From NCBI GenBank assembly GCA_963682175.1, contig OY821786.1:32667501-32731500 (forward strand): a stretch of DNA of 64,000 nt. The letters run 5' to 3'. The stretch comes from Triglochin maritima. Lineage: Eukaryota > Streptophyta > Magnoliopsida > Alismatales > Juncaginaceae. The notes under the pieces are model-generated. The model searched no databases, had not been told where the DNA came from, and saw only the letters and a list, made by a program, of their open reading frames with translations. Positions within the stretch are counted from its first letter, which is position 1; each line of letters starts with the position of its first letter. The position numbers and the translations under genes were made by a program. Shown here piece after piece: positions 1 through 9,875 of the stretch.

Positions 1-2114
1 CATGTTTGACCAGTCGCAGTCAGCGAAGGTGTTCTCAAAGATTGATCTGCGATCCGATTATCATAAGTTGAGGATCAGAGAGGCAGATGTGCAACTTTCA
101 GGACGAGGTACGGGCATTACGAGTTTTTGGTGATGTCGTTCGGGTTGACGAGCGCGCCTGCAGTGTTTATGGATTTGATGAACAGGACATTCAGTCAGTA
201 CCTCGACCAGTTCGTGATTATCTTCGTGGACGACATTTTGGTCTACTCGCCAGATGCGGAGCAGCATCGAGAGCACTTGAGAGTTGTACTTGGCATTTTG
301 AGGGATCATCAGTTGTATGCCAAGTTTTCGAAGTGCGAGTTCTGGCTGAGCAGTGTCGCATTTCTGGGACACATCATGTCAGGAGATGGAATTTCAGTAG
401 ATCCAGCGAAGGTTGAGGCGGTGACGCAGTGGAGAGTCTCGACTAGTGTGGCAGATATTAGGAGTTTTGTGGGACTGGTGGGGTACTATCACCGTTTTAT
501 TCAGGATTTCTCCAGCTTGGCTTTGCCGTTGACGGCTTTGACGTGGAAGGGCGTCAAGTTCGTGTTGTCCCAGAAGTGCGAGGACAGTTTTCAGGAGCTG
601 AAGAGTCGGCTGACGACTGCTCCTGTTCTGACACTTCCCAGTGGTAGCAGTGGGTTTGTGATTTACAGTGACGCGTCGGGCGTTGGGCTGTGATGCGTAC
701 TCATGCAGCATGGGCAGGTGGTTGCGTACGCTTCGAGACAGCTGAAGGTACACGAGAGGAACTACCCCACTCATGATTTAGAGTTGGCGGCAGTTGTGCA
801 TGCTTTGAAGACTTGGAGGCATTACTTGTATAACGAGCAGTTCGAGGTTTTCACAGATCATTAGAGCCTGAAGTATCTGTTTTCGCAGAAGGAGTTGAAT
901 ATGAGGTAGTGCAGATGGCTCGAGCTGATTAAGGACTATGACCTCACCATCTCATATCATCCGGGGAAGGCGAATTCAGTGGCAGACGCTTTGAGAAGGA
1001 AGGTGGAGGTTACCGCAGCATGTCTTTGTATCCAGGAGTGGAAGCTACTTGAGGCGTTGTCCGAATGGAGACCATTCACTGATGAGTCGCGAGGTGCGGT
1101 GATTGTCGGGCCGAGAGTGGAGCCTCAGATGGTCTCGAGTATTGTTCAGGCTCAGAGTTCTGATGATGAGTTAGCCGGGTTGCTACAGTTAGCTGCCAGA
1201 GATGGGTCAGACTTCAGTATTGGAGTTGATGGTGGGCGGAGGTTCAGAGGTCGTGTTTGGGTGCCGAAGGGAGGAGATCTGAGGAAGGACATTTTGGAGG
1301 AGGTGCACAGATCCCATTATTCGATCCACCCGGGCAGCACGAAGATGTATAAAGATCTTCAGAGAAATTTTTGGTGGAAGAGGATGAAGACAAAGATCGC
1401 AGAGTTCATTGACAGATGTCTGATTTGTCAGCAGGTGAAGATTGAGCACCAGAGGCCTACAGGGCCGATGCTGAGGATCGAGCTTCCAGAGTGGAAGTGG
1501 GAGCACGTGACGATGGATTTTGTCACCGGGCTGCCGAGGACGAGAGGATTCCATGATGCGATTTGGGTTATAGTCGATCGACTGACCAAGTCGACACACT
1601 TCTTAGCTATCCGGATCACTCTAACTCTGGAGGGTCTAGCTAAGTTGTATATTGAGGAGATCGTCAGACTTCATGGAGTGTTGGTGAGCATTATTTCGGA
1701 TCGAGATCCGAGGTTCATTTCCAGATTCTAGGGTAGTTTGCAGCAGGCTCTGGGGACTCGGTTGAAGTTCAGTACGACATTCCATCCGCAGACAGACGGT
1801 CAGTCTGAGAGGACCATCCAGACATTAGAGGATATGTTGCGGGCTTGTACTCTGGATTGGGCAGGACATTGGGATGAGCATTTGTCGTTGATCGAGTTTG
1901 CCTACAACCACGGCTAACATTGGAGCATTGGGATGACACTGTACGAGACTCTGTACGGGAGACCATGTAGATCACCGGTATGCTGGAGTGATGTAGGCGA
2001 GAGGCCACTAGTTGGTCCTGAGATTGTGCAGATGTATGCTGAGAAGGTTGATGTGATCAGGCAGAGACTGGCGACAACTCAGAGCAGGCAGAAGAGTTAC
2101 GCTGATAGGCGTAG
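1..2114 (+). pseudogene. gypsy pol fragment: reverse transcriptase, RNase H, integrase
   Basis: Translation shows the RT motif KIDLRSDY near position 40, then [11 protein letters not shown] and the catalytic FVDDILVYS (about 217-243). RNase H follows from about 655 (YSDASG) and the linker VADALRRK lies near 980. The integrase has an HHCC zinc finger (H-x3-H near 1310-1330, CLIC near 1420) and D,D,E core segments ([24 protein letters not shown]). A frameshift with a short loss near 95 breaks RT, and in-frame stops occur at 691, 862, 907, 1729 and 1915. Reading resumes at 18561 after the nested insertion. A dead copy; at least the stops at 907 (CAG to TAG) and 1729 (TGG to TAG) fit single transitions of codons conserved in the family. 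Confidence 0.92.
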
Positions 2115-2119
2115 GCGGG

Positions 2120-3496
2120 TGATTGACATCATTTCATGCTTATATTTGTATCTTATATCCATTATCTTTCACCTAAACAATGCTATGTGACGAGTTTTAT
2201 GTTTGAATTTCAGAAATAAATAGGTTTGAAGAGATGAAACATAAAAGGACCCAAAAGCTGGGAAAAAGGACTGAATTGTGAGACATGGGGACTAAGATGC
2301 AAGGGAGAAGGACCTGAACTTAAGACCAAAGGACCAAAGAGGAAAACAGAAAACTCCACACCATCATGGGGAGTATTTTGGCAATTCTATTCGGGTCGGA
2401 TCTCCAACAAGAGAAGTAAATGCATCAAACACCAACAAAGCCATCCAGAAAAGTCCAGAATAAAATCCAACGTGATCCGAACCATACAGACCGACAATTG
2501 GCGGTCTGTTTTGGCCCGAATCTGCTAAGATTTTGGTGGGTCGCGTATTAGTGTGTATTTAGTCAATTTCTGTTATTTGTTTAGTCCCATACCGGGGGAT
2601 TGTCCCGGATTACCTTTTCCTATGGCTATAGATAGAACTCTTCACCTTCTATTGTAATTACCCATTGCTTGGTGGCATTCTCTCTACCTAGGAGTAAGCC
2701 TTGAAGCAAAACTCAAGGTGGAGAAGAATCATGCCTTCAATGTAAGTCATTTTTAATAAAATACTTGTTCTTAGTTTTTTTAATCCAGTCTTTTAATTTT
2801 TGCATGCTTCTTTAGTTTTATGTCTTTTAGTTAACTTGTTGTTTAGTCTTCTTATAATTAAGCATGTCTTCTTTCCTTAGTATAAATATTAGTTTAAATA
2901 TGTGTGAGTAGTCTCATCCCCTTTGGGGGTGGAGTAGATGTGTGTACATGTTATGTAGATGGTATGAATGCTAGATATTATTGTTTGTGAGAGATATTAG
3001 TATGCTTGCTTGAATTAATAAGAACTTTACTTGATGGTTTCTGCCATAGTTAGGTACATTCCATGCTCGTTATGTTCTTAATAACAACCTTGCCATGCTC
3101 ATATTCATCACCTGGGTTAGTGTTGTAAGTGATAGGTCTTGCCATTAGGTACTTCTTATGCATTAACAAACACTAACTAAACTTGGGCTTCTTGTATGCA
3201 TTCACCACACTTATTTCATGTGCACACACACACTCCACCCCTTAGGGTTTTCCATTCCTGAGTTTTATCTTCCTTCATTAGTTGCTTAGTTTAGTTTGTT
3301 TTGTGATTTCCTTTCATCTTTTCTAGTTTACTAGTTTAGATTAGTGTAGTTTAGTGTAATCAATCCTTTATCTCCTTTCTTTCCCACTCGCCTTCGCACA
3401 AACCAAAAGTCGACACACCTCCCTGTGGATCGGCCCGTATTTTCCACCGCTTCAACGCGGTCGTGCACTTGCGGTTAATATAAAACGAATCAATCA
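2120..3496 (+). repeat. 5' LTR of the Athila-like element
   Basis: 1377 bp, near identical to 17204-18560. The right copy has a TATA box (tataaata near 17710) about 55 bp upstream of the CATTGCTTGG segment; the left copy reads tatagata there. A 22-bp imperfect palindrome, CAGACCG-ACAATTGG-CGGTCTG, lies near 2487-2508. Confidence 0.92.
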
Positions 3497-3502
3497 AGTT
3501 TT

Positions 3503-3520
3503 TGGCGCCGTTGCCGGGGA
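3503..3520 (+). promoter_or_regulatory. Primer-binding site for tRNA-Asp
   Basis: TGGCGCCGTTGCCGGGGA is an exact complement of the 3' end of plant tRNA-Asp including CCA. It starts six bases after the LTR. An identical site lies at 33486-33503 in a second element. Confidence 0.9.
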
Positions 3521-4560
3521 GGTGTTCTATCCAGACTTTGGTTTGGACGATTAGAGTGGTTTTAATTTTTGCTTTTATAGTTTTGGTGTGTTTCAGGCAT
3601 TCTGAGGATCAAGGGGAAGTGACTGGAGGAATTTGAGAGCCAAAGACCCAAAAGTGACCGTCAATTAGCTGTCTGGGATCGCCAATTGGCGGCCTGGTAA
3701 GCCCCAATCGCTCTCAATTTTGTTCTGGTTGTTTTGTTGTTCATTGTAGTTATCTGGGAGCACTATTTTGCATGCTGTGACTTCTAGTTTGCTCCCAGAT
3801 TAAAAATCAATCTCTTTTAATCAACTTGGACCATAAAACTCAAAGCAAAAGATTAGACTTCTTGCCATCTAGGTCATGCATCATTTGTAGACCTTGCATG
3901 CATTTGTCTTTTCTTTTCTTTACATTTTGTTGTTGATTGCTGGCGTGGGGGATTAATTGAGTTGAGCATTTGATTGGAGTGTTGATTGCTAGATTTAAGA
4001 TCAAAACGCTACTAAGGAGGGGCTGTCCCATAAAAGATAAGGTGGAGGATTTCATCACCCTTTCCTTGGCCCCAAAAATCACTCTTAAGAAAGCCTTAAT
4101 TCTAAAAGCAAGTAGACATTGGCCATAAGGATTTTGGACGCACTAGGAGAGTGATCTAGTTGAGACCGTCATGGCCTGATCGGCGTTGCCGACCTTGTCG
4201 ACAGTAGGAGGTACTGGATCTCCAGATCTGGTATCACTTACTGGGCATTGTGTTCTTCGTTGTAGGGAAGTGAGGCGTGTCGAGACTAGTGACCTCGAAG
4301 TTAGGCGTCGTCTAGCCTAAGGACCCATTGCCTTACATTGTTTGAGTGGTGCTTGCTAGATTAGGCTTCTACCCTCTCCCACTACCCACGCTAGTTTCTA
4401 AGGATTTTTCCCTTCTCATCTGAGTCATCTTCTTCTCACCTACTTCTTCATTTTAGTCTCCTCCCCTTTACACTCTCTGGTAGCGTTTTAGGGTCGAGTC
4501 GATCACTTTTTGCGAGCTTAGCCTCGTTGTGGTGAGAGTGCTCGACTCGAGAGTTTTTGT
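3521..4560 (+). other. Leader of the Athila-like element
   Basis: No long open frame. A pair of CAATTGG-type palindromes sits at 3662 and 3683. The segment from about 3990 to 4340 recurs, inverted, inside the CACTA element at about 46060-46520. Confidence 0.6.
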
Positions 4561-4564
4561 TGAG

Positions 4565-5097
4565 ATGAATGGTTACATGGGAGACCATCCATATCATTGT
4601 TGGGACCAGGACAATTCTTCCTGGTATTCCGGACCCATGCAACCTGGGGTGGCTCAGACTAACACCCCGTATCGTTGGGACAATCTTAATTGTGTGACTG
4701 AGCAATCTTCATATTGGGGTAATATGAGAGAGGCACCGACTGCTAGACCACCATCTAATTACGTCGGATCATATATTGGTCATCAAACTGAGACATTGCA
4801 AGAACCTTTGGCCTCTTTCATGCATGTGGTAGAAGACATAAGTGCACTAGTGGCTCCAGTAGCCGTACCGTGTCACTGTTGTGGGTTGAGTGGTCATGTT
4901 TTCGGGGAATGTCCTTATGTTCCCCCAGAGCCTGAGTATGAACATACCTTTTCCCAAAATGCTCATTATGACCATTACGCATCCGCGTAGAACCCGAGAG
5001 GGATAGATTCGTGGGGAGACAATTCTTATTCAACATCTTATACATCATTTCCACCCCAGTATCCTCCTCCCGATTACCCAGAAGTCTACCAACACCC
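4565..5097 (+). pseudogene. gag-like protein with CCHC zinc knuckle, interrupted
   Basis: The frame opens at ATG 4565 with a W/Y/P/Q-rich stretch. At about residues 99-112 it carries the knuckle CHCCGLSGHVFGEC, which fits C-x2-C-x4-H-x4-C, the nucleic-acid-binding motif of retroelement nucleocapsid. A TAG at 4988 ends the frame, but the same frame continues as a Pro/Tyr-rich tail to 5097, where the copia-like element inserted. Removing that insertion and one CACCC restores the frame into 14615 onward. The usual large N-terminal gag domain is not visible. Function is inferred from the knuckle and the position after the primer-binding site. Confidence 0.6.
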
Positions 5098-6607
5098 TGT
5101 TGGATCGTGTGGGTTTATGGGTCCACAATTAATGCTAATCACCTAATTACCTACTTGTTTATTTGATCAAAGAAATGCAGCGGAATTTAAACTAAAACAA
5201 GCAAGTGTAGGAATATGCAAACCACAAATCGACTCAGTGTTTTTATAGAGGATCGGCACCCCACCCGGGTCCTAGTCCTCTCTTGCAAGCTCCGCTCGGA
5301 TCACCGAGCTCCGTTCACGACTTCACTAACCACTCCCCGTTCCGGGCCGGGAGAGAACGCCTTTACAACCGTCAAACTCGCGAGCAACCCTCGCCGAGCT
5401 TGGAATCCTCTTCTCACAATCCGAGAAGGATGCTTCGGGCTTTCACCGGAGCCTTTACTCTTTTGACAACAAATGAGAACTTGAGTGGAGCAACACTCTC
5501 TAAATCTTGAGCACACTTGAGTAGGATTAAGGAATTGATCACTAAGTGTGTAAGGTTTGAAGCTTTGAGTGTTTTGGTTTCTCTCTAATGTTTGGGACAA
5601 GTTTGTAGTGGGAGAGTTGTGTTAAAATGTGTTTTACAACTCCTTATATAGGCATTAGAGAGAATAGAGTCGTTGGGATTGATTGGGTATGAGTTGATGT
5701 GTGATTACACAAAAAAGAAAAGACAGGACCCAATTCTGGCTGAATTCGGTCGACCGAAACGGGAAGAACGGTCGACCGTTTGACAGTTTTACACTCAGTT
5801 CGGTCGACCGGTTAAGCAACGGTCGACCTCCCAACTCTACGACTTAGGTTCACTTCAGTCATCGGTCGAACACAAGATAGGGTTCGGTCGACCGATTTCG
5901 TCCAGGCACTTTGGGGGTGACAAACAAATGTGTGAACGGTCGACCGAAACAGGTTTTGGCGGTCGACCGATTATGGACAGGCACTTTGGGTTTGTCAAGA
6001 GATGAACCAACGGTCGACCGATCATGGTCCTCGGTCGACCGATACATGAAATACATTTGGGGTATTTTTGGTTTAATACGAATACTACCGTTGGGTATAT
6101 ATGACAAGAGTAACGGTCGGGAAAATATGATCTGACGGTCGACCGAAAGGTAAAACACGGTCGACCGAATAAGGGCAGTGAAAACACAAACAAGTGAATT
6201 GATCATTCGGTCGACCGAACGGCATGTTGCGGTCGACCGAATGTGGGCAGACTTTTTCAGTTCAGGTTTGGTATTTTCCGGTCTAAGTTTGGGTGATCTA
6301 TTGAAGTCCAAATTATGTGAAATTTCGTGTGTGACTTCTATAAGGAACCTAGTGTGTGATTAAGTTGATTTTAGCTCAAGTATGCTCAATTACACTTTGT
6401 TCCTAAGACTCAAAAGAAATCAATATTACATGTCTTCGATATAGCTTTAATTACATGTCTTGACTTCATTTCCATCTTTCTTGAGTCTTGATCACCTGTA
6501 GAGGTTAGCACAATACAATATATATGCAATGCATAGTGTGTGCTACTCTAATTAAGATTAGGTTAATTAAATCATCAAAACATAAGATTAAGGCCAAAAA
6601 GCCAACA
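5098..6607 (-). repeat. 3' LTR (minus sense) of the outer gag-only element
   Basis: A TATA box reads TATATAAGG on the minus strand at 5650-5643. Upstream of it in minus sense (5747-6239) lies the array of paired CGGTCGACCG palindromes. The other half (5160-5600) is GC-rich and corresponds to R/U5. Confidence 0.9.
5747..6239. promoter_or_regulatory. Array of paired CGGTCGACCG palindromes
   Basis: Twelve perfect copies start at 5747, 5769, 5801, 5885, 5937, 5960, 6011, 6032, 6136, 6158, 6208 and 6230. Degenerate partners start at 5820 and 5862. They form seven pairs with start-to-start spacing of 22, 19, 23, 23, 21, 22 and 22 bp. The array starts 97 bp upstream of the TATA box on the minus strand, which is where a U3 enhancer would sit. 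The regulatory role is inference; the spacing is read directly. Confidence 0.8.
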
Positions 6608-6622
6608 ATCTCCCCCTTTTTG
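6608..6622 (-). promoter_or_regulatory. Polypurine tract of the outer gag-only element
   Basis: Read on minus, CAAAAAGGGGGAGAT directly abuts the start of the 3' LTR (TGTTGGC). This is the expected plus-strand primer site. Confidence 0.75.
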
Positions 6623-7222
6623 ATGATGGCAACCGATATCTTAATACTTGAAATTCGTATATGTAAACTACGCATATAAATGCTCCCCCTATGGATGTGC
6701 ATAGTTTTTGTTCAAATTTTATCAAGTTTTTCAAGTTACCCCCTTAATTATCTCTCTCCCTTTGACATCCATCAAAAACATTGATAATTATATAAGTCAA
6801 AAGGATGTCATCGTAATGAAGTTGCTCCCCCTAAATTTTGCACTTCATTACTCTAATAAAAGATATAACATTTAAGCTCCCCTATCAATAAGGCTAAATT
6901 GAAACAATGAGTATGATGAAATTTTAAGTTCAATTAAGTTTCTACTTAAGCCTTATTCTAACATCCATTTAAAAAATGACATTTAAAATCAATGGATGTG
7001 ATAAATGATTTGCAATGAATAGGGTATATGATTTGCAATGAATTAAATTATATGATATGTCAATTAAGCATATGAAACTAGATTAGAGCTAATTTAACAT
7101 GAATTGTATAGATATGAATTTTATACCAATGTTGAATTCGAATTTAGCTCCAATCTCATTTGGTGATGCAACCGGATTTGAATTTGACTCTTGAGCTCAC
7201 CCTGTCACCACCAATCTCCTCC
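6623..7222 (-). other. Non-coding 3' region of the outer gag-only element
   Basis: AT-rich with no frame worth calling. It aligns along its length with 9294-9875 of the inner element (shared phrases around TGACATATC and CAATGAATAGGGTATA), so this non-coding stretch is conserved between the two families. Confidence 0.6.
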
Positions 7223-7784
7223 TCAAGCTCCTACAAGAGTAGATTTAGGTACCCAAACAACTTTGGGTCCTTGAATGTTAGCTTTGGGAATCCAAACTAT
7301 TTTGGTTTTAGGAGCCCACACACTTGAGGAACTATGGTTAATGAACATATGCTTTCCATTTAGTGTAGTGTGAGATACATGGTTTTTCAATTTAGAGTTG
7401 TATCCTAAACCATGTTTTTGTAAAGATTGCATTTGACTACCTAATAACATGTTCAGCATATTAGTTCCATTGGTGAACTTTTCTAGATCTTTTCTTAATT
7501 GCACATTGCAAGCACGAAGATCTAATTGTTCAACATCTATAGGTGTTGCTTTTAATTTATCAAAATTTGATGCATTCTTTTCAAATTTAGCAATCACCTC
7601 ATCCTTGTCATTTATGATTAGTTCAATTTGACATTTGAGATCATTTATTTGCTTTCTAGCATTTTTGTTCTTTTCGCAAATAATCTCATATTGTTTAACT
7701 AAATCATGAAATGCATTTTGAAGTTCTTCATGAGAATATGTTTCTTCTTTGGAACAAGAACTATCACTAGCATATGATACCAAT
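7223..7784 (-). pseudogene. gag C-terminal part of the outer element
   Basis: A 186-codon open frame on minus that ends in KVVWVPKSTLVGA and matches the C-terminal third of the intact gag at 9876-11354: a coiled-coil-like stretch, then LEKFTNGTNMLNMLLGSQ, then W-V-P-K repeats. It has no genuine ATG at its upstream end, because it is cut by the LTR at 7785. The N-terminal piece of the same gag is at 12902-13047. About 250 codons between the two pieces are absent. Confidence 0.8.
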
Positions 7785-9279
7785 TGTTAGGATCTATGGC
7801 CCTCTAATCGATAGAAAAATGCGGAATTAAAAGATACTAATCGAAGGATTAAGGAAGAGACAATTGCAAACCACAAATTCGTCGACACCGGAGTTTAGAG
7901 AGGTTCGGCACCCACACCCGAGTCCTAGTCCTCCTCGCAAGCCTCGCTTACGGTTCCACTAACCGATCTCCGTTCCGGGCCGAGACCAACGCCGTTTACA
8001 ACACCGAGCCTCGCGAACAACCTCGCCTCGCTCGTGTCTCCTCTCACAACCCGAGAGGGAGCTTCCTCGAAGCTTTACAACTTGGTGATTCTTGAATAAG
8101 GAATTGGAATCACAATCTAACTAACACTCTATACTTGAGCACATTTGGATATGATATGGAATTGGATATGCAAGTGGTGAAGTTTAGGCTTGTGTGTTGT
8201 GGATTGAGAGCTTGAAGATGGAGAGGATTTGGCTTTGAGTATTGGATAGATAGGAAGTGTTCAAGATCTCCAAAGCAACCAAATGAGGTCCTATTTATAA
8301 GCCTTCAAGCTCATCTAGCCATTTGGGAGTTGGTGGGGAATGGACCAATGAGAAAGCAAGATGTGACTTAAGCTCGGCCAGAAATCGAGACAGATTCGGT
8401 CGACCGTTATCCACACGGTAGTCCGAAACATTGGTCTGAACAAAGAACTCGGTTGACCGATTATGTATCGGATCACCGTTCACCAACCTCCAGTAGCTTT
8501 TATCTATTTAGCCCTAATTAAATTCGGTTCACCGAAGTCTATTCGGTTCACCGTTCCAAGGTGGACAGTAGAATTGATTGGGCTCTGATCTACTCAAGTT
8601 CGGTTGACCGTGTATACTTCGGTATACCGAAGTAGCACGGAAATTGCGCTGACAAAGCGTGGGAGATTGGTTTACCGATAACGGTCAAGTTAAATAGCCG
8701 TTGGTCTCCTAAAGCAATATGATTCGGTTGACCGAATGAAGTTCGGTGTACCGAATATGGATAAGTCAATTTGGCTTTAGGTCAAGATTTAAATACGACC
8801 GTTGGAGCAAAGTCCAAAACCGGTCCAGGCTAATTCGGTCTACCGAAGGCGGTTCGGTATACCGAGGTGGTTATTCCAGGGAACACCTAAAGGATTCTAC
8901 ACGGTTGACCGCAAGGTGTTCGGTGGACCGAACTCTACAAGACTCGGTTTACCGAGAAGGGGTCGGTTAACCGTGGGGATACGGGACAAAATCCTAATGT
9001 GCTCAAGTTTACATTAATCCTTAGGACTCAAATTATACTACATTACATATTGGTCCAAAGCTTGATTACATGTCTTGAGTCTTTATCTTCTTGTCCCCAA
9101 GCTCCTTAGCTTGATTCTTCAACAACCTATTAAGAATATCGCAAGTACACGAATATATATGCAATGCATGTATTCATGTTTGCTTACTTTGATTGTCTAG
9201 GTTGATTGATTAAATATAGATTAAGATTAGATTACTTAATCATCAAAACTAAATAAAGATTAAGGCTAAAAAGCCAACA
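7785..9279 (-). repeat. 3' LTR (minus sense) of the inner gag-only element
   Basis: 1495 bp. TATA box TATAAATA on minus at 8299-8292. The palindrome array lies at 8397-8973. Confidence 0.9.
8397..8973. promoter_or_regulatory. Array of CGGT-NN-ACCG palindromes in exact 19-bp pairs
   Basis: Eight pairs start at 8397/8416, 8450/8469, 8525/8544, 8601/8620, 8725/8744, 8836/8855, 8902/8921 and 8945/8964, every one exactly 19 bp apart. The arms CGGT and ACCG are kept, while the central two bases vary (CG, TG, TC, AT, GT, CT, GG, TT, TA). The array starts 98 bp upstream of the TATA box in minus sense. The second LTR carries the same array from 12020. Confidence 0.85.
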
Positions 9280-9875
9280 ATCTCCCCCTTTTTGATGATG
9301 GCAAATCTATATCTTAATATTTGAGTTCAATTTTATTTCACCCCTTTCTATAAGTTTTGTTTCTTAATATATATGTAATCTATGCATTTATAAGATTTCT
9401 CCCCTTAACAACGTGCATAGTTTATTTAAAATTAAAGCTCATCCTAATTCTTCTCCCCCTTTGACATCAATCAAAAAGCAAACATTAAGCATTTGATGCA
9501 AAGGTAAAAGATATCTAATTCTCCCCCTTAATTATATGATTTTGCAATTTTAGGCTCCCCCTATCAATTAGGCTAAATAGCAACAATGAGTATTATCAAT
9601 TAAGTGCATTTCTATTCTCCCTCTTAGCCTATTTAACATCCATTTTACAATTTTACGTTTATGATTATGGATGTGGTATATGATATGCAATGAATAGGGT
9701 ATAAGATATGCAATGAATGGGTATAAGATATGTCAATTAAGCTCTAAAATTTAGATTAGAATCAATCAAAATTTATACCGTCGTGGCGCTTCGAATTGAC
9801 TCAACCCGTATTCAGTGATGCAACCGGCTTTAAATTTTTCTTTTAAGCTCATCCGGTCACCACCGATTTCCTCCT

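Noticed and set aside
3503..3520. Possible tRNA-Asp gene
   Set aside because: Only the last 18 nt of the tRNA are matched, at the position of a primer-binding site; there is no cloverleaf.
5859..6311. 150-codon open frame with repeated RST/GRP/VDR peptides
   Set aside because: It is the palindrome array read as codons; the same peptides occur on both strands and in other frames, and it lies in LTR U3.
8397..8973. CRISPR-like look of short repeats with even spacing
   Set aside because: The repeats are 10-bp degenerate palindromes within a plant LTR, with no cas genes and no unique spacer pattern.
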